Source: Sphingobacterium sp. ML3W (GTDB taxonomy: Bacteria > Bacteroidota > Bacteroidia > Sphingobacteriales > Sphingobacteriaceae). From it: a DNA stretch of 64,000 nucleotides. This document shows, one piece after another, positions 36,279 through 45,793 of this stretch. The number at the start of each line of letters is the position of its first letter. Position 1 is the first letter of the stretch. Position numbers and translations under genes: made by a program. The notes under the pieces were generated by a model that worked only from the letters and a program-made list of their open reading frames with translations, was not told where the DNA came from and did not search any database. The DNA lies in the NCBI RefSeq assembly GCF_000747525.1, contig NZ_CP009278.1:2046001-2110000 (forward strand). Reading direction: 5' to 3'.

Positions 36279-37967
36279 TTAAAATTCTGTTCTAAGGATA
36301 GCCCCACTACTTGCATTTCCAACAAGTATGCGGTACTGACGGAGCCATCTTGACTTTAATTCTCTTTTAACAGGTATAAAATTTTTTCTTCGCAATCGGA
36401 TTTCTTCCTCAGATAAATTGACCGACAAAATATATTGATCAATGTCGATATGAATTTCATCACCGTTTTCCAATAGGGCAATCACTCCCCCTTCTGCTGC
36501 TTCTGGAGAGACATGGCCTATAGATGCTCCACGTGTGGCCCCACTAAATCTTCCATCCGTGATCAATGCCACGGCACTTCCTAATCCCATACCCATGATT
36601 AAGCTTGTAGGACTTAACATTTCCTGCATTCCAGGTCCACCTATCGGTCCTTCATAGCGTATAACCACTACATCTCCTGCTTTGACCTCACCAGCAAGTA
36701 TACCTGTAATGGCCTCGATTTGCCCATCATAACATACTGCCTTTCCTGTAAAAACACGATCACCTATTATTCCAGCAGATTTGATTACTGCACCTTGCTC
36801 GGCAAGGTTACCATACAAAATAGCCAAACCACCTACTTCACTATAAGGATTGTCTATGGTACGTATTATATTTTTATCAGTTATCGCTGCATTTGCAATC
36901 TTTTCATATAGCATTTGACCTCCTATAGTGAGGTTATCCAATAGTACATGTGAACCTCGCTTGGTCATCTCGTTCATGACCGCATTTACACCACCTGCAC
37001 GATTAATATCCTCCATATGAACAGTACTTAGGCTTGGAGATATTTTAGCGATATGCGATACTTGTTGTGATATGACATTAATGTCACTTAACTTAAAATC
37101 GACACCTGCCTCATATGCGATGGCAAGCATATGAAGGACTGTATTAGTACTTCCTCCCATGGCCATATCAACAGCGAAGGCATTTTTTATAGCATTTTCA
37201 TTTAAGATATATTTGAGCTTGAATCGCTCGCGCTTTTCATTATCTTTAGCAATTTCACATATCCTTCGAGCGGCTTCTCTATACAATTCTTCTCGTTCAG
37301 GAGTTAACGCTAGGATCGTACCATTTCCTGGCAATGCTATACCCATAGCTTCCATTAAGGTATTCATGGAGTTAGCAGTAAACATCCCAGAACAACTTCC
37401 TCCACTTGGACAGGCATTGCATTCGATATCCATTAACTCATCGTCAGTTATAAGGCCTGACTCATGTTTTCCTACAGCTTCAAATGCACTAGCAAGATCT
37501 ATTGGGGTTCCATCTTGTGTATACCCCTTTTTCATTGGTCCACCACTGACAAAAATGGTAGGTACATCTACCCGTAGTGCTCCCATGATCATACCTGGTA
37601 CAATTTTATCGCAATTTGGAATTGCGATCATTGCATCGAGCTTGTGCGCATTCATGACACTTTCTATAGAGTTAGCAATAAGTTCACGACTAGGTAATGA
37701 ATAGAGCATGCCATCATGGCCCATAGCAATACCGTCGTCTATTCCTATAGTATTGAACTCAAACGGTACACAGCCGTTTAATCTAATTTCCTCTTTGATG
37801 ATTTCAGCCACTTTATTTAAAAAAAAGTGACCTGGAATTATTTCAATAAACGAATTGGCTACACCAATAAATGGTTTATTGAAATCTTGGTCTTTTAATC
37901 CTGTAGCGCGCAATAAAGCCCTATGTGGAGCACGGTGATTCCCTTTTTTTACTTCATCACTTCTCAT
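36279..37967 (-). CDS. ilvD: Dihydroxy-acid dehydratase
   Basis: 562 residues, normal for IlvD. It dehydrates 2,3-dihydroxy acids to 2-keto acids in valine, isoleucine and leucine synthesis, using an Fe-S cluster. Cluster ligands and active-site motifs are visible: [10 protein letters not shown] (about residue 122), [18 protein letters not shown] (about 190-206) and [20 protein letters not shown] near the C terminus. Members of this family also dehydrate sugar acids such as xylonate; with no ilv neighbours, a sugar-acid role remains possible. It lies 11 bp after the Crp-like regulator gene, in one operon. Confidence 0.9.
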   Translation of the reverse strand: MRSDEVKKGNHRAPHRALLRATGLKDQDFNKPFIGVANSFIEIIPGHFFLNKVAEIIKEEIRLNGCVPFEFNTIGIDDGIAMGHDGMLYSLPSRELIANSIESVMNAHKLDAMIAIPNCDKIVPGMIMGALRVDVPTIFVSGGPMKKGYTQDGTPIDLASAFEAVGKHESGLITDDELMDIECNACPSGGSCSGMFTANSMNTLMEAMGIALPGNGTILALTPEREELYREAARRICEIAKDNEKRERFKLKYILNENAIKNAFAVDMAMGGSTNTVLHMLAIAYEAGVDFKLSDINVISQQVSHIAKISPSLSTVHMEDINRAGGVNAVMNEMTKRGSHVLLDNLTIGGQMLYEKIANAAITDKNIIRTIDNPYSEVGGLAILYGNLAEQGAVIKSAGIIGDRVFTGKAVCYDGQIEAITGILAGEVKAGDVVVIRYEGPIGGPGMQEMLSPTSLIMGMGLGSAVALITDGRFSGATRGASIGHVSPEAAEGGVIALLENGDEIHIDIDQYILSVNLSEEEIRLRRKNFIPVKRELKSRWLRQYRILVGNASSGAILRTEF

Positions 37968-37978
37968 CTGCTTATATT

Positions 37979-38545
37979 TTAGATATTTGATTTCATTCTG
38001 CTTAACGTCTCTGGAGATATATTGAGATAGGCTGCTAGATTTGTATTGGATAATCTTTGAATAAGTTCTGGATTATTTTTTAGCAAATTTCTATATCTCT
38101 TTGTCGCATTTTGGGTAAGGAGTATACTTAGCTTTGAATTGATTACTGTGAGTCCATACTCAAGAATAAAAATGTATATTTTATCCCATTCTGGGATTGT
38201 CTTTCTCAAATAAAAGAAATCGCTGTAAGATATACTGAGTATCTCCGAGTTTTCTACCGCTTGAATATATTCTAATGTGGGCTCTCTCGAAATAAAACTG
38301 ACAATGGATGTTAAAAAGGTATGTTCAAAAGCCATAAATCGGGTAGCAATTGCTTGTTCTTCCCTAAAGTACAATCGTAGACAGCCTCTATTTACAAAAA
38401 ACAAATGATTTGCTACTTTATTTGGTTCTAGCAAATGTTCATTTTTTTCCACGACTTGAAACTTAAAAAAGTCAAGTACCGTCTCCAATTGGTCTTTACT
38501 GAGAACTATCTTTTCTTGTATTAATTGTGCAAGCACTTTTTTCAT
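37979..38545 (-). CDS. Crp/Fnr-like cyclic-nucleotide-binding regulator
   Basis: 188 residues from ATG 38545, which has an AGGA-type site about 8 bp upstream; the longer frame would need a TTG at 38569. The N-terminal cNMP-binding jelly roll is seen ([29 protein letters not shown]), and the C-terminal helix-turn-helix appears as [18 protein letters not shown]. It matches the many Bacteroidota Crp-like proteins that often lack bound cAMP. It is upstream of ilvD with an 11-bp gap, so it may autoregulate the pair. Confidence 0.85.
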   Translation of the reverse strand: MKKVLAQLIQEKIVLSKDQLETVLDFFKFQVVEKNEHLLEPNKVANHLFFVNRGCLRLYFREEQAIATRFMAFEHTFLTSIVSFISREPTLEYIQAVENSEILSISYSDFFYLRKTIPEWDKIYIFILEYGLTVINSKLSILLTQNATKRYRNLLKNNPELIQRLSNTNLAAYLNISPETLSRMKSNI

Positions 38546-38569
38546 CTCAATCCTATTATTAACAATCAA

Positions 38570-39151
38570 AGATGCGTGAAAAATCTTTAAAAAAGATTGA
38601 CCTTAGTCAAAATCGTACTTTCGAAGTTTTAAATAAAGAACATAGGCTAGAACACTATATCATGTGAATGGCACTCGGCAGGAATAGAGCAATTTATCGC
38701 AACAGATTTCAACCAAAAAGTACATGCTATCAAAACTCAAGAAAATTTTAGACACCTGATGAATTTATTGAGCAATAGTCAATACTGTACATACAAGTAG
38801 AAAAGGAATGAGTAACAATAAAGAATTTGCTGTTAAAAACCTCTATTTTGTCAAACAACGTTTAGGATGGATAAATAATGCTAATGAGGAACTGCAATCT
38901 TGAAATCTATGAAGCAAAATTAAAAGTAAAAAATAGCCCATTGACTTAAATAGAGTGGTATGGCTATGAATTTCCAAAGTGAAGATGACGCTTGCATTTG
39001 AATCTTTGAAACCTTCTTATGGAAGGGATGAACAAGGAAATCTTCCAAAAAAGAAAGGGTCTAAGAGTCATCGGTCTAGTTTGAATGTATAAATCTGGAG
39101 CTCATCTCAGCTCGCATAATGAGGTGAGACGAAGAGCATTTCCAGATAAAT
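38570..39151. other. Gene-free stretch with a long imperfect hairpin at 39080-39168
   Basis: No convincing gene in about 580 bp; short frames are interrupted and unrecognised. At the right end GAATGTATAAATCTGGAGCTC pairs loosely with the complement of the sequence ending GCATTC at 39168, with an inner CTCATCTC/GAGGTGAG stem. This may terminate the DUF1456 gene that ends at 39152. Confidence 0.45.
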
Positions 39152-39391
39152 TTATGCATTCAAATCTGTAGTGGATTTGGAGCCGCGATTGTAAATAATG
39201 AGTCCATTTAAGAAGTTACGAAGTAACTGGTCACCGCAAGGTTTGAAATTAGGGTGATCGTCTTTACGAAATATCGCACTCAGTTCAGTTTTAGTCGCCC
39301 TGAAATCCACTAGAGCTAATACTTCAATAATGTCGTTGTCAGTGAATTTTAAAGCCACTCGAAGCTTTTTCATGATATCATTGTTGCTCAT
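39152..39391 (-). CDS. Truncated DUF1456 (YehS-like) protein
   Basis: 79 residues: NDIMKKLRVALKFTDNDIIEVLALVDF, then KDDHPNFKPCGDQLLRNFLNGLIIYNRG. This is one copy of the DUF1456 repeat. Family members such as E. coli YehS are about 150 residues with two such repeats, so the second half is missing here. The last nine residues (SKSTTDLNA) do not fit the family and run into a hairpin region. It is either a half-size version or a decayed gene. Function of the family is unknown. Confidence 0.65.
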   Translation of the reverse strand: MSNNDIMKKLRVALKFTDNDIIEVLALVDFRATKTELSAIFRKDDHPNFKPCGDQLLRNFLNGLIIYNRGSKSTTDLNA

Positions 39392-40066
39392 GGTATAAAT
39401 TTACGTTTAATAGAAATTTCCCTTTGTTTATTTTCTCTTTCGTTCGGGTTCCAATCCAAAGCGTTGTTGATGCGGAATATTGATGTCAAAGATAATGAAA
39501 AGTATACAGGCATGGATAGGAAAACGTTAAAAAATTGACAATACTTGCATCAGTAGGGCATAAAAGTAGAAGAAAAGAATTAACCGTTGATAAAACCAAT
39601 AGCCGTTCTGACAATATTTCATTCTTGAAAAAACAGAGGGGAGAGCCGCTGAATTATAAAACGAATACGACAATATTAGAGGAGTCAAACGATTATATTG
39701 TGGCTAAAGTCATCAATAATTTGAAGGAGTGACCAAGACCGATCTTGTGACTTTCGTCAATGATGGTGAAACTCGGAAAGTAACCCAATCAATCAACTCT
39801 TATAGGTAATAAGGATTTATTCCTATATCATCTTATTGGACAGTGGAAGAGGATTATGATTCTTGGGTTAACAGATAAATTTGAGAAGATTCCTCAAAAA
39901 GTTACAGACTCGATAGATGTGCTCCTAACTTTATTTGATGAATTTGACTAGGGGAAAAAATATAAAATTTGCTAGGGGATGAATAGCAAACCCGAATAAA
40001 AAGATGTAAATAATTTTGAAAGTCGGTACAGCATAACGAATTGAGTAATTAGACTAATATTTAATC
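39392..40066. other. Gene-free or decayed stretch before the second PUL
   Basis: About 675 bp with no gene that can be supported. A 65-codon frame at 39535-39732 would need a TTG start and shows no family pattern. A short frame ending near 39950 (KFEKIPQKVTDSIDVLLTLF) may be a remnant of a lost gene. Nothing firm. Confidence 0.4.
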
Positions 40067-40098
40067 GTTTTAAAATTAAAAGGTAGGTATTACTTTTG
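40067..40098 (+). promoter_or_regulatory. Promoter of the second carbohydrate locus
   Basis: The -7 box TACTTTTG at 40091-40098 matches TAnnTTTG, with GTTT at 40067-40070 as the -33 box after a 20-bp spacer. It lies 22 bp before ATG 40121, so the mRNA leader is short. Confidence 0.6.
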
Positions 40099-40120
40099 GT
40101 TAAGTAATTTTCACTCATAC

Positions 40121-40939
40121 ATGAAAGATCAAATTGTAAGCTGCTGCCCTTATTGGGGAATGAAACATTTAACTTATCCTGAATTTGCAAAATTAGCGCA
40201 TAGTCAGGGTTTTCAGGGTGTAGAAGTTGCAATTGATCCTCTTCTACAAAACGTGTGCGAGGTGAAGAAATATTTTGATGATTATGATTTAAAACTGATC
40301 GTACAGCTCCCTTATGCAGCTGGTCTTACTGCAGAAATAATGAGAGGTCAATTTTTAAGGATGATTGAAGAGTGTCTGCAATATGATCTTTTTTGGCTGA
40401 ATTGCCATACGGGAAGAGACTATTTTACTTTTGATGAGAATCTCTTATTCTTAACTGAAAGTCAGAATCTGATTCGGGGATCTTCAACTTGTTTGAGCCA
40501 TGAAATCCATCGCGGAAGATTTAGTTATGATCCGATGAGGATTTTGGCCTATTTGCAAGAAAGTCCGGATTCGATGTTGACAGCAGATTTTTCTCATTGG
40601 TGCGTCGTAACAGAATCTATGCTTGAAAATCATCAGGAAGTAATGAAGAGGGTATATGGGCGCTGTTCGCATATACATGCACGGATAGGTCATGAACAAG
40701 GGGCCCAATTAGTGGATCCATTTCATATGAAAAATGAAGCATATCTAACGACTTTCCAAAGTTGGTGGCAAGAAATCATCCGGGTAGGTGACAACTCAGA
40801 TTCAACAAAAATACTGCCCATAACATGCGAATTTGGCCCAAAACCCTATCTTTTGGAACCATATGATATTGATGTAACGGCTGAGCAATGGAAGCAAAAT
40901 GGTATGATGAAAGATTTTATTTTAAAAAATTTTGGCTAA
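40121..40939 (+). CDS. Sugar isomerase/epimerase-like TIM barrel
   Basis: 272 residues of the xylose-isomerase-like TIM-barrel family (AP endonuclease 2 superfamily). Blocks with likely metal ligands are GFQGVEVAID, WLNCHTGRDYF, MLTADFSHWCVV, HIHARIGHEQG and ITCEFGPKPYL. There is no signal peptide. It is the first gene after a good promoter and probably the first of a unit with the PhyH dioxygenase gene 38 bp downstream. Substrate unknown; a role in processing the sugar taken up by the neighbouring SusC/SusD system is inferred. Confidence 0.75.
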   Translation: MKDQIVSCCPYWGMKHLTYPEFAKLAHSQGFQGVEVAIDPLLQNVCEVKKYFDDYDLKLIVQLPYAAGLTAEIMRGQFLRMIEECLQYDLFWLNCHTGRDYFTFDENLLFLTESQNLIRGSSTCLSHEIHRGRFSYDPMRILAYLQESPDSMLTADFSHWCVVTESMLENHQEVMKRVYGRCSHIHARIGHEQGAQLVDPFHMKNEAYLTTFQSWWQEIIRVGDNSDSTKILPITCEFGPKPYLLEPYDIDVTAEQWKQNGMMKDFILKNFG

Positions 40940-40977
40940 AGAGATAAATAGGAAGTAACTAAAATATTTGAAGACAA

Positions 40978-41739
40978 ATGATGAAGAAAGAAAAGCAAAA
41001 TTTAAGTGCTACGGAAGTACAGTTTTACGAAAAAAATGGATATCTATTGCCAGCGCAACCTTTGTTTAGCAATGAAAAGTTTAATAATTTATTCCATATT
41101 TTTGAAGAGCACCTACAGAACAAGGGTAATCTGAAACCGGATGAATTGGATGTGCCTCATCAAAAGGATGAGCGTCTGTTTTCTTTTTTGATGGCTGATG
41201 AAGTCTTGGATATTATCGAACCCCTCATCGGCCCTAATATCGGTTTGTGGAGTAGCCATTTCATCTGTAAAGAGGCTTTTTCAGGAACTCGGACCCCATG
41301 GCATGAGGATAGCGCTTATTGGGAAGGTAGATTTGACAGATTTGATGGTATCGTTACCTTATGGTTGGCTATCGATCCATCATTTCAGGACAATGGTTGT
41401 ATGGGTGTATTACCTGGGACACATCTGGGCACAGGGAAAATCTATGAAAAGATGAATACTGATCATAAAATATTCAATCTTGAAATTAAAGATGCCGCGC
41501 ATTTGCCGGAAGATCAGGTGGTTTGGTTCGAACTGAAACAGGGGATGTATTCGTTACATGATTCACGAATCGTACATGGTGCAAATGCCAATGGAAGTGC
41601 TTTTAGAAGGACTGGTTATACCATGCGGTATTTTAATACTGACCTGGTGTTAAATCGTGAACACCCCCATAATGAACAACATAAAATCTATCACTGTCGT
41701 GGTGAAAATAGAGGTAATAATCCTTTGATTTATCGTTAG
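40978..41739 (+). CDS. Phytanoyl-CoA dioxygenase (PhyH) family protein
   Basis: 253 residues. The iron-binding facial triad of Fe(II)/2-oxoglutarate dioxygenases is visible: His and Asp in TPWHEDSAYW (about residue 105) and a distal His in DSRIVHGANANG, followed by an Arg in FRRTGYTMRYF for 2-oxoglutarate. It would hydroxylate or oxidise a small substrate. Such genes occur in Bacteroidota sugar loci, but their substrates are mostly unknown. It lies between the TIM-barrel gene and an AraC regulator. Confidence 0.85.
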   Translation: MMKKEKQNLSATEVQFYEKNGYLLPAQPLFSNEKFNNLFHIFEEHLQNKGNLKPDELDVPHQKDERLFSFLMADEVLDIIEPLIGPNIGLWSSHFICKEAFSGTRTPWHEDSAYWEGRFDRFDGIVTLWLAIDPSFQDNGCMGVLPGTHLGTGKIYEKMNTDHKIFNLEIKDAAHLPEDQVVWFELKQGMYSLHDSRIVHGANANGSAFRRTGYTMRYFNTDLVLNREHPHNEQHKIYHCRGENRGNNPLIYR

Positions 41740-41767
41740 ATAAATCAGTATACTAAGGTATTGAAGT

Positions 41768-42607
41768 ATGGAAATAAAAAACTTTTCTTTTAGTGATTTT
41801 ATACAGTCAGGTGAATGTTTTCATCTTGCTCGTACGACTGTTTACAATAAGCAGGATATTTCGTTGCATAATCACGATTATGCTGAAATATTTTGGGTAG
41901 AAGAGGGAAGTGGGTATCACCTGATAAACGGTCAGAAAATCGAGCTAGTACCCGGACACCTATTACTGATAAGACCCTCAGATACGCATGCGTTTTTAGC
42001 TGGAAAAAATGGTTTGACCATTATGAATTTTGCCTTTGCAGTAGAAACATTGCAGTTTTTTAAAACGCGGTATTTTAATGATTCTAATGCATACTTTTGG
42101 ACGCTGGATCAGCAACCATTTTCCATATTATTGGAGATGGAAACGATAAAAAAAATAACCAAAAGAGCTGAGCATTATGGTATGTCCTGTCGATCAAATT
42201 TGTACGGAGATAGCTTATTATTAAGTATACTTAGATTTATAAAAATTCATGAACAAAGCTATTTTGATGCAAATCATATTCCGGGCTGGCTGTCGCATGC
42301 TGTGCAACATTATACTGGACCGGCTTATTTTAAAATGGGGATACAGGGATTTGTCGATCTTTGTCAGAGAAATGCAGACCATGTCAATAGAAGTGTCCGT
42401 AAATGTTACGGTGTGACGTTGACGGAGTTGGTCAACAAGGCTAGAATGAATTATGCAGCGGTTCAGCTCTCCTTAACTAATGTGCCCATTAAAATTATAG
42501 CACAAAATTGTGGCATCAATACCTTAAGCCATTTTTACAATCAGTTCAATCATTTTCATCATCAATCCCCATCTGCCTATCGAAAAAACACACAATTGAT
42601 TGTGTAA
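41768..42607 (+). CDS. AraC-family regulator with cupin sensor domain
   Basis: 279 residues. An N-terminal cupin (LHNHDYAEIFWVEEGSGYHLINGQ, PGHLLLIRPSDTHAFL) is followed by a C-terminal double helix-turn-helix (NRSVRKCYGVTLTELVNKARMNYA, IKIIAQNCGINTLSHFYNQFNHFHHQSPSAYRK). It likely binds a sugar and activates the susC gene that starts 46 bp later. Being a one-component AraC type rather than a hybrid two-component sensor, it responds to a cytoplasmic sugar. Confidence 0.9.
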   Translation: MEIKNFSFSDFIQSGECFHLARTTVYNKQDISLHNHDYAEIFWVEEGSGYHLINGQKIELVPGHLLLIRPSDTHAFLAGKNGLTIMNFAFAVETLQFFKTRYFNDSNAYFWTLDQQPFSILLEMETIKKITKRAEHYGMSCRSNLYGDSLLLSILRFIKIHEQSYFDANHIPGWLSHAVQHYTGPAYFKMGIQGFVDLCQRNADHVNRSVRKCYGVTLTELVNKARMNYAAVQLSLTNVPIKIIAQNCGINTLSHFYNQFNHFHHQSPSAYRKNTQLIV

Positions 42608-42653
42608 ACTTTTCTATAATTAAACCAAAAATAATAAACCTTTATTCCAAATT

Positions 42654-45600
42654 ATGAAAAATGCAAAAGTTTCATCACTTGTTGCTATGGCACTTGTCAT
42701 GTGTAACATTCCGCTTTATGCTCAGCAAAAACAGCTGATAAAAGGCAAAATTTCTAATGTTCAGGGGAAGGGAATTCCCCTTGTAAATTTAAAAATCAAG
42801 GGACAGCAACAGGGAACTTCAACCAACAATGAGGGAGAATTTCAACTTTATGGCTCTTCAAGTGATACTTTATTAGTGAGTTGTGTGGGGTACCAGTCTC
42901 TCGAGTATGTGTATATGGGTCAGGCATCTGTTCAATTTCAACTTAAAGAAAGCGCTCAAGATCTAAACGAAGTGGTTGTGGTTGGCTATGGCTCTATCCG
43001 TAAAAAAGACCTGACTGGTTCTGTCGCTAGTATTAAAGGGGAGGACTTAGCCGCAATGCCAGTTTCTAATCCGCTTGTGGCTCTCGGCGCTCGAGTACCT
43101 GGCCTTAATATCAGCAATAATTCTGGTCGTCCGGGTGGTGGTGTCTCTGCAACTATTCGAGGCATAAATTCTATTAATGCCTCTAGTGCGCCGCTGTTTG
43201 TGGTGGATGGGGTGATCGGTGCGGATTTCCAGTCGATCAATCCTAATGATATCGAATCTATTGAGGTTCTGAAAGATGCTTCTTCAACGGCAATCTATGG
43301 TTCTCAGGCTTCAAATGGTGTTATTATTGTCAGCACTAAAGCTCCCAAAGTGGGCGAGTATGTTATTGCTGCACAGGTTAATCTAGGGTTGAACCAGTTT
43401 GCCCGACCCCTAGATATGCTAAATGCAAACCAGTATATGGATTACATGAAAAGATCTTGGGAATATGACCCTAAAAGAGGGACTTTTCCTACAGATCAAT
43501 TAAACAAATTGTATCCTGATTTATTTGGCACAGACAATAAACCCTTATATGATATGGATTGGCAAAAAGAAGCTAGTCGTAATGCAACTCCTATTTCTTA
43601 TCATTTTACGATCTCGGGAGGTACTGAAAAAGCAAAACAGGTCTTGAGTGTTGGAGTCATCAATGATGAAGGTCTACTTCGGGAAACATATTATAAAAAA
43701 CGGACGGTAAGGTATACTACGGACATTAAATTGAGGGAATGGTTAGATATTGGGGCCAACCTTTCTTATCAATTTAATCGTAAAAATCAGGTCGATGATT
43801 ATGCTGTGGGATCTATGAATGCGACACGGCTACTAGGAGGTATGATTCCGATATTGCCGGTTGCGTATCCGGATGGATCGACGAGTACGATGCAGGATTT
43901 TGGATTCGGTTATAATTATGATAGTAACGGTGATTTTCTGGGTTTTTATAAAACTGGAATTTACACAGCCAATAATCCGGTCAAGCTGCTGCAGGATCTG
44001 AAGTATTATCGTACGGAACATCAGTTTTTAGGTAATGTCAATATGCGGGTCAAATTGATGGAGGGCTTGGAGTTTAAATCTACGTTTGGAGCGCAGTTTT
44101 TTGATGCCAACAATCAATTCTATGCGTCTAAATATTTGTTGGATCTAGGTGTGGATGTCAGTGGTCGGGCTGCTATCGATTATGGAAAGACGCTCTACTG
44201 GCAATCTGAAAATTTCTTGAATTACAATAGGGTTTTCGGCGCAAACCGTATCAATGCTGTCTTGGGTACAAGCTGGACGAGCAGTACGGGTGATGGATTT
44301 GGTGCTGGATCTACGGGTTTTTCGGTTGATTATTTCCAATATAACAACCTCGCAGCTGGGGCCGTCCCAGGTACTCCTACTTCGTACTATAGAAAAGAAT
44401 TGTTGAATTCTTATTACGCTCGTTTCAATTATAGTTACGACGATAGATATTTGTTGACTCTGACGGGTAGGTCCGATGGTTCTTCAAAATTTGGCAGTGG
44501 CAATAAATATGCCTTTTTCCCTTCTGTAGCATTGGGATGGAACGTTTCGGAAGAGTCTTTTTTGAAATCTAATGAGCTGTTAAACCAGCTTAAAGTACGC
44601 AGTAGCTATGGAATAACGGGTAATTCTAGTATTTCACCGTATATGTCATTGGGGACGTTAAATAATAATACTTTGGTGTACCTAGACGGTAAAAGGTATG
44701 TAGGGACGACTATGGGCAATATTGCTAATCCTGATCTTAAGTGGGAGCGTACTGCACAAATCAATGCAGGAGTGGATATGGGTTTTCTGAATAATAGATT
44801 TACTCTGGTTGCTGATATCTATCATAAAAAAACGACCGATCTATTGCTTGATAACCCGACTTCTTTTGTTTCAGGTTATAATAGTGTAACCCAAAATATT
44901 GGCAGTGTGCAAAATAAGGGAATAGAGGTGGCATTGAATGGTAAAGTAATTCAGACTAATGATTTTTCGGCAGACTTGGGGTTGGCTATTGCTGCTAACC
45001 GAAACAAAATCTTGGGTCTTGGGGATAATAATGCTGATATTTTGCCTGGGCGTGTTCCAGGGGGCTTAGTTTATAATGTATTGCGTGTTGGGGGACAGGT
45101 CGGGGATATTATTGGTTATGAGCGACTGGGGACCTGGGGTACGGAGGAGGCTACTGAAGCAGCCAAGTACAATAGAAGGCCAGGTGATATCAAAAGGGAT
45201 GATGTCAATAAAGACTATGTATATGATGATCAGGATGTAAAGATTCTGGGTAATTTATTTCCTAAGTATGAGCTTTTTATCAACCTGGGAGTTCGGTATA
45301 AACAATTTGATCTGAGTGCAACCATTCAGGTGAGAAAGGGTAATAAAGTTGTCAATGCTTCTAGTTTTGAATTGGAAGATCGCCAATATTATCTTAACAG
45401 TTATGCTAGTTTATTGGATGATGCCTGGACACCTTCACATCAAAACACTATGGTGCCTGCTATCCGCACGCAACAGGATGCGCTGTATAGTGATTATCCA
45501 TCGGGCTATGTCGATAGTCATTTTGTTGAAGATGGGTCCTTTATTCGTGGACGTAATCTGAATATTAGTTATTCTTTTCCTCGCGCGGTATTAGATAGAT

Positions 45601-45782
45601 GGAAAATAAAGGGACTTAAAATTTCAGCTAATACCCAGAATTTTTTCTTGAGTACGAAATATCGCGGATATGATCCGGAGCTGTCTTCGGTGTCGGCAGG
45701 CAATACGTTTACGCAAGGTGTTGATTATTTTAGTTACCCGAATGCGCGTACTTATGCTCTGGGATTAAACCTTACATTTTAA
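42654..45782 (+). CDS. SusC/RagA-type TonB-dependent outer-membrane receptor (second locus)
   Basis: 1042 residues. Signal peptide ending LYAQ, carboxypeptidase-regulatory domain (LIKGKISNVQGKGIPLVNLKIKG), plug with EVVVVGYG, PLFVVDGV and IESIEVLKDASSTAIYG, and a barrel ending GLNLTF. It imports the glycan processed by the GH47 enzyme downstream. The following SusD gene starts 11 bp after its stop. Confidence 0.95.
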   Translation: MKNAKVSSLVAMALVMCNIPLYAQQKQLIKGKISNVQGKGIPLVNLKIKGQQQGTSTNNEGEFQLYGSSSDTLLVSCVGYQSLEYVYMGQASVQFQLKESAQDLNEVVVVGYGSIRKKDLTGSVASIKGEDLAAMPVSNPLVALGARVPGLNISNNSGRPGGGVSATIRGINSINASSAPLFVVDGVIGADFQSINPNDIESIEVLKDASSTAIYGSQASNGVIIVSTKAPKVGEYVIAAQVNLGLNQFARPLDMLNANQYMDYMKRSWEYDPKRGTFPTDQLNKLYPDLFGTDNKPLYDMDWQKEASRNATPISYHFTISGGTEKAKQVLSVGVINDEGLLRETYYKKRTVRYTTDIKLREWLDIGANLSYQFNRKNQVDDYAVGSMNATRLLGGMIPILPVAYPDGSTSTMQDFGFGYNYDSNGDFLGFYKTGIYTANNPVKLLQDLKYYRTEHQFLGNVNMRVKLMEGLEFKSTFGAQFFDANNQFYASKYLLDLGVDVSGRAAIDYGKTLYWQSENFLNYNRVFGANRINAVLGTSWTSSTGDGFGAGSTGFSVDYFQYNNLAAGAVPGTPTSYYRKELLNSYYARFNYSYDDRYLLTLTGRSDGSSKFGSGNKYAFFPSVALGWNVSEESFLKSNELLNQLKVRSSYGITGNSSISPYMSLGTLNNNTLVYLDGKRYVGTTMGNIANPDLKWERTAQINAGVDMGFLNNRFTLVADIYHKKTTDLLLDNPTSFVSGYNSVTQNIGSVQNKGIEVALNGKVIQTNDFSADLGLAIAANRNKILGLGDNNADILPGRVPGGLVYNVLRVGGQVGDIIGYERLGTWGTEEATEAAKYNRRPGDIKRDDVNKDYVYDDQDVKILGNLFPKYELFINLGVRYKQFDLSATIQVRKGNKVVNASSFELEDRQYYLNSYASLLDDAWTPSHQNTMVPAIRTQQDALYSDYPSGYVDSHFVEDGSFIRGRNLNISYSFPRAVLDRWKIKGLKISANTQNFFLSTKYRGYDPELSSVSAGNTFTQGVDYFSYPNARTYALGLNLTF

Positions 45783-45793
45783 ATCTTAAAATC

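Noticed and set aside
37159..37704. Plus-strand 181-codon frame inside ilvD
   Set aside because: It is the mirror of a well-supported ilvD coding region and looks like an antisense shadow.
39535..39732. 65-codon plus-strand frame
   Set aside because: Needs a TTG start, has no ribosome site or recognisable family, and lies in apparently decayed sequence.
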